Notes under the pieces: model-generated
Seen by the model: the letters and a program-made list of their open reading frames with translations, nothing else
The model's database searches: none
Told to the model about the DNA's origin: nothing
Shown: piece by piece, positions 1-11,395 of the stretch
How positions within the stretch are numbered: position 1 is the stretch's first letter
How the letters are laid out: every line of letters starts with the position of its first letter
Source: Himantopus leucocephalus
Taxonomy: Eukaryota > Chordata > Aves > Charadriiformes > Recurvirostridae
Assembly: GCA_003993805.1 (NCBI GenBank)
Contig: RSEF01000001.1
Span: 75,755,265-75,819,264 of the forward strand
Direction: 5' to 3'
Length of the DNA stretch: 64,000 bases
Program-made: the position numbers and the translations under genes

Positions 1-3000
1 GGACAGCAGTGTCTCTGCAGTATCAACCATCTCCTCCTCTCACTGGTTCTCCTTTTCTCTGCATCTCACCCAGGTTGCTCCACCATCATGTAGACTTCAC
101 ACCTGATCAGTAAGAAGTATGAGGCCTTGCAGTGGCACAGCACCATGGTTTCTCTCTCTCTCTCACCCCAGGCTCTCATAGAAGTCCCACCAGAAGACAC
201 ATATGCTGCACTGCATCCCAAAGCTCTGGCTCTATCATACACTCTAAGGCTCCAGAAATGCTTTGGGAGAGAGGATAGCAAAGGCTGGGGAGCACACTGG
301 CAGCTACACCCAACCTTCAGTTGCTCTGAAATCACCCCACTGTGTATGGTTTCTTTTCCTCCTGTACATGAGGCAAGCAAGTTGGCATTTAGAATAGGTT
401 TGTACTACAAAATTAACAGCAGTGAGGAGCATTTGAATTAAAACATGACTGCTCTCCCTAAAAGTGTCTGTCTTGTAGCCAAGCTTCATCCTGCCTAGGC
501 AAACTTCCAAATTTATTAAAGCCTTGAGATGTCAAAACAAGGCTTCTGCCTTGTTCCCTTTACAGGTACCTCCATACACCGTCACCGCAAATGCAGACAC
601 TGGCCTCAAGCCAGTTAGCACTAGCAGGGCTGCCAGCAAAACATCATTCTCCCCCAAGCATTACCGGTCTTCTTCGGCAGAGTTGCGCTCTGTGGGGATT
701 TATATTGCTATCAGCTCTAGCAGCACCTGAGCAACAGAGCTTCAAGTGAGGTGAAGGGTGCTCATCACAACAACAGTCGCCTGCCCAGAGTACACAGTCA
801 ACAGCAGACCCCAGCCACTTGGGATCATAACAGGAAAAAAAACTCAGGGTGTTTCTGGCATGCCTAGACTTGTTCATCCTGTTCTTCAGAGGCCTTTCAG
901 CCCAGCCCATAACACTTTGCCTCTTGTCCCCTGGCACCTCCCAACCCTGTCCTGCAGGTAGTGACAGGGGCAATCTTACCTTTGCCTAAATTGCTGCATT
1001 GCCCCAAGAGCTGCTTTTTCTCTAAAGCACTACAGCACTACCTGCATCACCACATGTCATGGTTTAGGCCAAAAGAGAAGTCCTCAATGCACCCATCCCA
1101 GCCTGGGTGACAAGAAAGGCATGAAGCACACGGTAAGTGTCCCTTTTGCAAGCCCTTCAGCAACAAGCTGCAATGTGATCGCTGACCTCACAAAGTGAGG
1201 CACAGACAGAGGCTTCAAGGATAGAGCTTGTAGGGTCTTCAAGCCAAACAGCCCATGTCTTTTGGTAGTCATGGGGACACAACCACTTCTCAGCCCAGCC
1301 TGGGAACAGTGAGCTGAAGCCCACCTTCTTTCAATCACTGGTGAACAAGCCTTTGCTCTTGAACTTCACTGTCAGCTCTGAGAACTGCTCTCATGCGAGT
1401 ACTGCACTGTGTGACAGGACGGGGAATGTGCTGCTATGAGGTCTGCTGTGTAACCTGGGTCATCAGCTATGAGAGGAGGCATGGCTGCAGGGACCAACCC
1501 CTCTGGCTTACCCTGGGGTCCCACTCCACATCTAGCATAGCCCCCTCCAGAGTGGCATGTTAGGAGCCCTGGGGAGCCATTATCACCATCTGCCTAAAAT
1601 TCCCTGTTCCCATGGCCTTCTTCAGTTTGACAGACAGCCCTCATGGCTCTAGCACACATTAAGATTTTGGTATGTGGCACATACGTGCAGGAATGCTGCC
1701 CATCGCTGCTTTGCATTATAATATGAGAGCTGCTTCCTTTATGCTCTGCGTGATCGATACGTCCTCTGCAGATGGGCAGCTCTGTTTCCCACTGTGGTTT
1801 CACGCCATTGGTGATAACCAAGGCAAGATCACAAACAACATCATGGATGCAGGCATTGATCAGCGTGTCAGCTGGGAGGAAGCAGCAAGGGCCAGCTACT
1901 CCATGGGGGAAGGTGAGGCTGGAGTCAGAGGTGACAGCAAGGCAGGCACGGGGCAGTGGCCACACTGGCAAAGGCACTGTCCCACAATACCCAAGCAAGA
2001 AAAGCAGAGCAGGTCTGGTGATGGTAACCAGGTTCAGCCAAGAGTCCAGCGATTACCAGGCAAGTGCACGATGACGATACAGATCTGAGGTCAAATCAGG
2101 GATTGAAGTCCACAGACCAAGGTCCACATAAACAGAGTACATGGCACAGGCATGGCTGCAACACAGCTGCAATGGAGCCCGGGTGGACACCAAGTGAAAG
2201 AGCCTCAGTTTACAAGTGAAAAGCAGGCCAGGCCCTCACTGAGGCTTTTTAGCAGAGCTTTCTTGAAGAGAAACACTGCATGGACACCTGCACGACTATC
2301 TAAGTCAGCCCTGAGACCAGGGAGCCAAACCCCCAGGGGATGCGCTCAGGGCCCTGACCCTAGCTACCACGCTGTGGAAGCCTTCTCAAGGCAGGTATAG
2401 ATGCCAGGGATTAATGTAATCTGCTGCCAGTCTCCAGGCTCAAGCACCACACCTCCACGAACGCCCATGGTAACAGCAGTGGGCATTTTAAAGGAAAAGA
2501 CCCTTACCATACATCCCTCACCCGTATCCCAAGCAGCTCTTTGCCTGGTTGGGACAAGCCTGTGTTATAATGGGTGTTGGTACAGCAGTCTAATCCTCAA
2601 TTCTGTTTCCCTGAACACCACCAAGCCCTGCCGTGATACAACCCAAAGCAAACCCTGCAGTAGTACCTGTGTCCTCTCGTTTCACTGAATCTTGCCTCTG
2701 ACTTTTTTACCCTCTTGGTTTTGATCTGACAGCAAATGCCACCTAAGGCTGGCTGACATTTCTTTTCCATCGCTGTGAGTTTTCTACAACTTTGAGCTGT
2801 AGTTTCCCTGCCCATATGATTAAGGCCCTTCGCAGTGATAAAGGCTGGGTACCACCGATGCCACTTCCTTGGCTTTTTAGGAAGGTACAGGGAGGTGGAG
2901 GGAGGGATGGTTTGTGGCGTTACAACCAAGCAGTGGTTTGTGGCCCCTGTGCCTTCTGCAGCAGTGAAGTTCTCCGCTCTTACACAGATCTTGCTTTCAT

Positions 3001-3879
3001 GGAAAGGACGTGGAAAGTTGCTGTAAAAAAAGGGGGAGCAAACAGAGAAATTGCCAACTGCGTAAAAATAACTGGTTTTTAGCAAAGTTTTGGAACAGTG
3101 CTGCAGACAGAAAGCAGAGCAGTGCATAGCAGTAAGCTCTGCCTCAGTGCTAATACACGCACACGCTCACCTTCCTGTGCTAAAACAGGATTCATGATTT
3201 CACTCTGGATAGGGAGAACTATAAACCGAGCTGAACTCCTGATTGACTCCAGTGATTCTGGCAGTCTTTGTTTATTCACCCTATTGTGAGTTGGACCAGA
3301 ATCGGATCCTACCTGCATCTCCCTCGGGTGTTCAAAACCCACCTCTGGGAGATGACAGGAAAGAAGAAACGCTCAGCGTTCATGCCAGCCTCACCACTGC
3401 CTGAGGAGATGAGGGGGCTAGCAGCCACCAGCGCCCTTTCTGGACCAAGGTGAAGATGTATCGAGGTAGGGAGGTAGGAGGGAGAGCATGGTACTAGGTT
3501 CAAAGATTTTGGTCTAAACTCTGCATGTAGCTTCTGCCCCGCTGAGGCAATACTACTGCAATATGAGAAATGAAGCTTAATAAAGCACAGGGATGGCTGT
3601 GCCACAGGCACTGAGACACAGCCAGGCCGCAGCTTGTTGGAAGGGACCATCTCCATTAGGTTGAAGAAAGAAGATCCAACAACTGCATTTAGTCTGTGGA
3701 CATCTTAATGTCTCTGACACCGCCAGCCCACCTCCTCCCGCCGCAGTCCCAGCCCAGCGTGCGCGGCCGATCTCAGCGCTGACGTAAAGCTGCAATTGCC
3801 AGCACGGGGACTGGGGCCAAGGGGAATTCGCTGAGACAGTCAGGCTCTCCAGCAGCCTGTCAGCTCCTGGGTCCGCAGT
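1..3879. other. Unique upstream sequence, no gene recognised
   Basis: No protein family, RNA gene or clear mobile element is visible. The longest frame (176 codons, minus, 2597-3127) is Cys/Lys/Arg-mixed, has no recognised domain and overlaps frames on the other strand. Confidence 0.5.
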
Positions 3880-4095
3880 GGAAATTAATCACTGAAGCTC
3901 GAGGAAGCGCACCTTAAACAAAAACCCCACCGGCTACGCTGAGGAGGCAGGGCATGTCCAGCCTGTTGAAATGACATTGCAATTAAAACTTAATAAAGAG
4001 TGGCATTTATCGATGAGTTGTATTAACCTTGTCTAAAACCATTTGGACAAATTAAAACTCCTCTCGGTCTTTTCCTGCCGCGTTAAAAGCAGCAA
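3880..4095. promoter_or_regulatory. AT-rich block upstream, candidate conserved element
   Basis: GGAAATTAATCACTGAAGC, GCAATTAAAACTTAATAAAG and ACAAATTAAAACTCC give a dense series of ATTAA-type sites next to the GC-rich block at 4190. It resembles a regulatory element; conservation is untested. Confidence 0.25.
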
Positions 4096-4189
4096 GGCAT
4101 GAAACAGATCGATAACGCTAGCCACATTGGCTCTTTGTTCGGGGCAGAAGAAAGCTTTGCTGTTGGAAAGCTTCAGCTGGCATGGCTTC

Positions 4190-5040
4190 AGCCACCGCGG
4201 CGCTGCCTCCTGGCCTCTGCCAGGGCCCCTGCTGGCGAGCCCCGAAAGAGATTGCCAGGGTACTTACACGGCCGCATAAAGAATGCTCCCAAAAACGCTG
4301 CCGGGGACCAGCTGTCCCACTCCGGGGGACACTTCCAGGTTATTTGCATGAGCAGATATAAATGGATGCCCCGGAGAGCGCTGCCAAGGCCCCCGCTGGC
4401 TCACAGCGGGGGCTGCTGCCAGGGGACTCGCCCGGGCACAAAGCAGCACGGGCCTCGGGGTGCGGCTGTCGCAGCCCCCGTGCGCGCACGTCGCAGCCCT
4501 GCGTGGGTGCTTCACGGCGCAGCTCCTCGCGGGAGCAAAAGCACCCAGGGCCCCCAGCAGCACAGCCATGGCAGGGTCTCCCGTCCCAGCTGGGTCGCTC
4601 CCCCCGCTTCTTCTGCGCCGGCTACAGACCTGTAAAGCAGAAAGAGTGCCAGACCTTGAGCTCTTTCCTTCCCTCGCCCAGCTGCGTCCGTCTCTCCCCA
4701 GCCACACAACAGCTGAGCAGCTCAGCGTCGCGCCACCTGCTCCCCACCTCCAATCCCCCCCACCCCCCCTGCCTCCAAATCCCATGTGCGGCCACCCCGT
4801 GCTCTGCCCCTTCGGCTGCACCCACTTCCCGTGGGGCTCCGGCCCCCACGGCAGCCGTGAAGCTGATCAAATGGCGTGCAGTGGCCAGGAAACGAGTGGG
4901 CAACTTGGGACAAAACTCTAAATACGCCCGTCCGAGGCAGGAGTGGGCACGTCAGCCCCACACGTGCCTCCTCCCCACGCAGCCAGGCAGGGCGGGCAGC
5001 AACGGGCAGGGGAAAGGCAGGGGGACAAACGGGATGCCTC
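4190..5040. promoter_or_regulatory. Weak GC-rich block, possible CpG island or exon of an unrecognised gene
   Basis: This block upstream of the CR1 copy is G+C-rich with many CpGs, most densely at 4440-4620. Frames of 185 codons (minus, 4264-4821), 178 codons (plus, 4099-4635) and 232 codons (plus, 4362-5060) overlap. Their proteins are Pro/Ala/Gly-rich and match nothing I know, so composition is the likely cause. It could be a distal regulatory island about 20 kb upstream of CECR2. Confidence 0.3.
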
Positions 5041-5064
5041 GGTCTTCCATCAGCTGTTGAGGAT

Positions 5065-5422
5065 GCTCTTGGTTCTTATCACTACTTATAAATACTTAAA
5101 GGGAAGGTGCCAGGTAGATGAGAATGGTCTTTTTTTCAGTGGTGCCCAGTGATAGAACAAGAAGTAACAGGCACAAACTTGAACATAGGAAGTTCCATCT
5201 AAATATGAGGAGGGACTTCTTTACTTTGAGGGCAGCAGAGCACTGGAACAGGCTGCCCAGAGAGGTTGTGGAATCTCCCACACTGGAAACATACAAAACC
5301 CACCTGGGTGCCGTCCTGTGCAACCTGCTGTGGGTGACCCTGCTCTGGCAGGGGGGTTGGACTAGATGATATCCAGAGGTCCCTTCCAACCCTGACCATT
5401 CTGTGATTCTGTGATTCTGTGG
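5065..5422 (+). mobile_element. CR1 non-LTR retrotransposon, 3' end (5'-truncated)
   Basis: This is a typical avian CR1 tail in forward orientation. Its 3' terminus is built from the 8-bp unit ATTCTGTG (5399-5422), the hallmark of CR1, preceded by the conserved motif GGTTGGACTAGATGAT at 5356-5371. An open stretch at 5118-5369 translates to the decayed C-terminus of the CR1 ORF2 reverse-transcriptase protein, with a block reading [15 protein letters not shown] followed by WQGGWTR. About 360 bp remain, so the copy is strongly 5'-truncated, as usual for CR1. It retains more sequence identity to the family than the other CR1 copies in the window except the one at 63858. Confidence 0.93.
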
Positions 5423-8400
5423 TTAGTCACAGTCTGCTCACAATGAGCAGTTACTGTGGATTCTGCTAAGAATTGCCCCTAAGAACACGCTCACATTTGC
5501 TGTTGGGTTTGCTTAGGCTTCCTCCTGAGGTCCTGCCATGGCCGGAGTGCTGCTCTTCTCCCCCATCACTTGTCCGCTGCATTTCAGCAACCACTGGCTT
5601 GCCACAGGCCATCGCATGTGTGAACACCACTAAGTGTCTGGTTATGGTGGTTTAACGCTGGTTGTTCTCATATGATCAAGCAGGCACCAGGCTTGTCCCT
5701 TTTTTGGATGCTGGTTAGTCCTTGGTCTCCGTTACAGCCAGTGACACAGGGGAATCATGCTCCAGCTGCCAGCAGCCCTTCAGCGTCTGCAGCTGGTACA
5801 CACACACTGCTGGCGCGATGCGGACACCCTTCAGGGATGCTTAAAATGGGTAAAACACTTTTAGAGAGAAAACGTTTAGGAACTTTCTCTTTGGAAATGC
5901 CAACGCTGCAGAACAGCCAGTGAAACCAACTTCTGGGAGAAATAAATCTGATAAAAAGAAAGTTTTCTTGTTTGCTTCCCACTCAAGCAGGTAGTAAAGC
6001 CATCTGTTTAAGGCAAAGGATTTTTTGCACCTTTTCACAAGCCCCCAGCACAAGCCCCTACTGGAGTAAGGACACTGCTGGCATCACCCTCGAGCCATCC
6101 CTCTAACCTTGCATCACCCTCAGGGCTATTCAGGGTTACAGTGAGCATATTCAATACTTGACATTTAAAGTAGAAATAGAAGAACTGCTTTGTGTTCGAT
6201 CAGACTAACTCTTCCTCTCTTCTAGCGTTCTGTTTTTGCCAGGGGTCAGCATCATGGGCAGGGACACAAAAACCTCCAGTAGGTAGGAGGAGGAAAACAT
6301 CCCTACTTATGAAACCCTTCCCAAACCCTACAAGCAAAGGTTGAATTCAGCTTTGGTAAACAGGGATTACACCACTAGAAGCTTTTGTTGCTTTAATTAT
6401 AACTTTTAATATCATCTGTAAAAATGTTTGAGACCTGCTGAGCTCTTCTCTGACTCCTGCTGAGACCCTTGGGGTTCATCGTATGCGGCAGAAGCAAATT
6501 CCACAGGTAAGAAGTGAATGGTGCGAAAAGATATTGCCTTTAATTGTCCTGACACTGTTTCTAATGTAATTGAATATCTCTGGATTTCACACAATGAAAC
6601 AGGGGGATGAGTTCCCAGTGAATTTTTTCAAGCTGCTCATTCTTTTACGGAGTTTTATCAAGCTGCAACCACAAAGGAGGGGAAAAAAAGACTTTGACTC
6701 AACCCTGGCTGGGGAGGAAAATGCCTTTGTTTTTACTGTGCGGTTCTGCTTTCCATTTGCATTCAGAATTAAAAGTACTCCGTCTAGTGACAAAACTAAG
6801 TTCTTGATGCTTTTCCCCTTCCTGCACCTTGGTCTCCTTGCAAAGCAGTGCTAGCGTAGGAGATTTATATAAAGGGTTAGCGAGCAAAATCTGCCAAGCT
6901 GATAAAGCCATATGAAGAGGAAAACCCCACTAAACCCTCAGGCCTCCTGTTTAGTTTGCAGAGTTGCAAAACATAAAAAATACCCTGTTTAGTAAATTGG
7001 GGAATCGTGGTCCAGAGCAACTGAGAGACAGATGTGGAACCCCATGATGCCAGTGCTACAGACTCGCTTTTCAAGCTAGAACAATACTTTAAAATGAAAA
7101 ATTCATTACCCGGATCTGTGAAAAGCAAATGAAGCTCAGACTTTCCTAACCTTGACATTTTCCAGACTGCTGGCCAAATCCATGGGTAGGACACACGCAC
7201 GCACATCCACCCCCACCCTTCAAAGGGCTAGCTGGTCTGACAAAGAACGCCTTTCAGATGTGACTTATCTTCTCTGAATGAGCTGTGACACCACCGAGTC
7301 CCAGCATACGAGGTGCTGTGCATCTATACTTCTAATTACTAAAACTGGCAGTGGTAAAGGCTTTACGGCTCTGGCTGTGCGCTGTTCTGGTGTGGTCCCC
7401 AAAGACACAAACCAGAAGAAGAGTGGGTGAAAGCAAAGTGCAACAATTAGTACGTTCATTTGATGGAAGACCATTTGCATGTGCTCTTGCCAATTGCCAC
7501 TCCACTTATCCATCGCGAGCGCTGGCAGCCAGGGTCTGCATACTGACATGAGGCGATCTTAACGCCACCCTCTCTGCTGTGTGTTTTGTCCCTGGCCTCC
7601 CCCAGCTCTGTCTATAATGTGACAGTTTCTGACAAACAATGTTAGTGCATTAGCCACTTTTCAAACGATCGCTTCCCCACTGGGTAGGGTCTCTTCAGAG
7701 CGAGAGGATGGAGACCACAAGCCTCTCAGCTCCAAAGAGATTTTCCCCTCTCAGGTTAGTGGTATTCCCTGAGCCCTGCTGATGAAAGACACAGATGTGT
7801 CTGCAGAGGAGCAGCTCTCAGTGCCTGCCTCATTCCCCAGAGCCCTCTTCAGCCAGTTTGATGTCTAAGTGGAAGGGAAGAAAATAAGCTGACAGTGGGG
7901 TTACCACCCAGATGATTTTCTGAATTGATTAGCTGCTTTTTCATAGGTCTCACAGCCATACAAACAGCAACCTCGTTGGATCTCGCAAGCTAAGTAATGA
8001 CCTCAGCTAGGAGAGCTCTAGAGAAAGACCAGCAGTAATGATGTGCTGCTTCCCTAGGAAAGAAACAAAGGAAAAGCCAGGGGAAAACAACATGAAGGGA
8101 ACTAAATAACAGCTAGAAAGAGGCAAGGGAAATGCAGCTTGCAAGAGGGAGAGGAAAAACAAGCACTACTCAGCAGTGGCTCATTTTTGACTCCAATTCG
8201 TATGTAAAGGGCTGGGCAGGCAAGGAAAAGAGAGCTCAGACCACAACTTGTTGAAGTCAGGGCTGTGAGTGTGGGACAGCTCAGTCAGCAGCTAAGGGCC
8301 TTCTTTGGGTGTGTGATGATAGAGGTGATGTTGTAATAAAATCCAGATCCCTTTGAGCTGTCATGTGCTGGCCAGCCCACAGCCACGTGTGAGATGGCCA

Positions 8401-10798
8401 GGAGCAGCGTTAGCAGCTCCAGCCATGACGTCTGTGCCATGTGAAGCCGCGCCGTGCTGGACAAGCATCATCCTGCACCCCAAAACCCTCCCAGCCACAA
8501 GGCTTTCAGCTCAACAGGGCACCACCCGTGCCGCAGACCTCCTGCCAGCCCCAACCCTGCTGCCACCAGCCCCAGCCCTCTGCACCCTGGTGGGTGGCAG
8601 TGGCGGGCAGCAGTGCTGGCTTTCAGTGAGCGCTGTCTGTCTGTCCGGGGTCTTGCACCCCAGCAGCAAAACCTCTGGGGTCTGCAAACGGGAGGGGCTG
8701 GGCAGGCCTGCTGAGCCTGGCAGCCAATATCAGGGCTTCCTCGGTTTCTCCCACCATTTCTGAGAGGAAAGGCCCTCCTTCAGCATCCTTGGGCAGCCCC
8801 ACTTGCAGGGAAGCTGCATCGCAAGCGGGGAGGGCAGGTGAAGCCCTCTCTGACTGGCCCACAGAGCACTTTGGGGTCCATAAGCATCCCACTCAAAGTG
8901 TGAGCTTCATACGTGCCTCTGGGCAGAGACAGGCTTCAGCAAGGGCTGCCACTGGCCAGGCTGCGGATGCCACCGGGGCTAGACCCTGAAGAGGTGATGG
9001 GTCATAAGAGGGGTGAGTTGTGGAAGTGGGGAGGCTGAGGCTGGACTCCAAAAGACTATGCTACTTTGGATCAGATACTGAAAATCTGTCTTTGAAGGGG
9101 AGCAAATGGTCCAGCCTTCCTAATCTTTTGCTCCTGCCTCCTCAAACCCCAGAATGATCCGGATTAGAAGAGGGAGGGTGAGAAGGGTACTATGGAGCCT
9201 CGTCTCATTGCTCTTTCCCATCTGTGCTGTGGTACTCCTGCCAGAGTTTTTTATTTGACCAAAAATAAATCAGAAAAAAAGCTGGAAATAAAACCCACAC
9301 ACAGTATATTCCCTCTGCAAGTGCCCCACCCTTAGAACTGCAGTCTGCTGCTCTCAGCGCCTCTAATTAGCTAAGCAAGGCAAGCACTCATTAGCCCCAC
9401 CTGGGTCACTCTGCAACTGGGGAAGAGGAGCATTAACCCCCACATGGCTCCAGAATAAATAGGTGAGAGGCAGATTCATTCCCTGTGGCTGCCTGTCTTG
9501 GCAGCGGGGCTCTGGGCAGCCTGGCCCTGGAGCAGGGGAGCCTTAGGATGTCGGTGCCGGGATGGATGCTGGTGCCAGAATGCTGGGTGTGCTGACAGTG
9601 CTCCTCTGCAGAATCCGATCACCCTGTGAGGTGCTATTAGCTGCGGATTTGGAGGGAAACTTTGGGAGGGGGAAAGATTTGTTATAGTATTGCAAAGCAG
9701 AGCGCTGCAATTTTAGCTGTTCTTGTGCCGTAAGTGCTTTGCGGGTAGTGTCTCCTGGAGTATATCTGCATGGGAATAGAGGGAGGCTGTGGCACGATGG
9801 GTACAACCGCAGTGACAGAGTTTGGCTTGGCACTGATCTGATGTTTCATGGCCATAACTTCAGAGAGCTAAGCAAAGCCAGCTGCCAGCTTAATAAAAAA
9901 CAAAAAACCTTAGATGTGTTTTTTGTTAAAGTTAGGGCACAAGGGGTAAGTGAGCACCAAAACTAGTCCCTGTGCTGTCATACAAGTATTTCTCTCCCTC
10001 TATGTCAAGGGTTCTGTCAGATCAGGTATTTTTTTCAGCTGTGGTAGTGCAATCTAGAGCCCAGGGTCCCAGGCACAACAAATAGATGTGGGACAAATCA
10101 ATCACTGCCTCAGGCTGTTTGTAGCCTTTAAGTAAAGGCACTTAGACACTGGATTCACCCAAAATGGGCGGGCGGAGGAGAATAAAAGTAAGCGTGTGGT
10201 TCCTTGTTCAGTAAAGTTCGTTATTATTTTTAGGAAATTGGTGCTAAACCCTGTAAGGCATCTGTTTGGGAAAGGACGAGAGAGAAATAGGAGCAACTGG
10301 TCTGCCTGCAGACAGGAGATGGTGAAGAACACTGAGTGGCAGTAAGTGCTGAAAAGAAACTGTGTCTCTGTCCTCCTCTCTCTCTGGTACAAAGAAACAG
10401 CATGGGGCACAGCAGCTGCAGCAGCCAGCAGCAGGAAAAGGATGGAGAGTGCTTAAAATACTTCATGACTCTGACTGAATCTTGGGGCTGCAGAGAAGTT
10501 CTGCCTTCCTCTGGGTCCCCCGCCCTGCAGGTGGGAGGAAATTCAGGGCAGAGGAGGTCAGTGGTGGAGCCTGGCATGAAAGACACTCATTCCAGGTTTG
10601 GGAATTACGCAGGGTATACCAAAAATATGCTGTCTTGCCTCTCATTCCTCCTTTGCAATCAGGGCAGAAGAGTTAGGGAGACCCCTGAGTCACCCAGGGC
10701 AGGATACATAAATGTTTTGAAATAGTACAGCAATGAGCCACTAAACCAGCAAGTGACCGGTGACTTCAAGTGACCTCCTAGCAACAGCTCACAGACTC

Positions 10799-10815
10799 TT
10801 TTTTTTTTTTTTTTT
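10799..10815 (+). repeat. Poly-T run
   Basis: Seventeen T residues, upstream intergenic region. No SINE body is recognisable next to it. Confidence 0.85.
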
Positions 10816-11344
10816 CTGGGTACCATTTCTCACTAGGCATTGATCACCGACGTGGAGATGTCAGGAATAGATGTAACGGGCTGACAGCCATCGACCTGAG
10901 CTGCTCTGCAGCCTTCTGGGTACAGCCAGCAATAAAACATTCCTCCCCAAACCATGCCCTCTCCTGTGCTGCTTGAGGTGAAGGGCCAAACAGTTGGCCT
11001 GAGCTGCTAGATAGCTCCTCGCTCAGCAGTTTTGAGGTTTTCATGCAATTTCCTAAGCAGAAAGGTTAAAAAGGGGTAGTCTATATAGGCTACACGTGTA
11101 CATACACAGATACATGCTCGTTCACACACAGGCCTCCTGACATTAATAACACTGTAGGAATTTTTTGCCTATCCTAACCACGCAAGCTATCTACACAGGT
11201 GACAATGCCTGTGGCTATGAGCAGTACGGAGTCTGTAACACACAGTTAAGCAGATCCCTTTATAGTATTCCACCCGTAGTATCGAAGGGCATTTAACAAA
11301 GACCTGTTAACAAAATTGCATATAGCTACAACTATATGTTAACA

Positions 11345-11395
11345 TCTTCATTTCACAGACAATGATCTTGAGACATAGTGATCACTTGTACTAAC
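11345..11395 (+). mobile_element. Very weak MIR-like tail
   Basis: A short stretch reading TTCATTTCACAGACAATGAT and continuing with CTTGAGACATAGTGATCACT recalls the MIR segment CCATTTTACAGATGAGGAAA with CTGAGGC. It is too short and too diverged for a firm call. Confidence 0.25.

Noticed and set aside
1057..1100. TGTCATGGTTTAGGCC, reminiscent of the start of some avian endogenous retrovirus LTRs
   Set aside because: The similarity ends after about 16 bases; no LTR body, polyadenylation signal or second copy follows.
2597..3127. 176-codon minus-strand frame
   Set aside because: No recognisable family, no signal or membrane segment pattern that convinces, and overlapping frames on the other strand.
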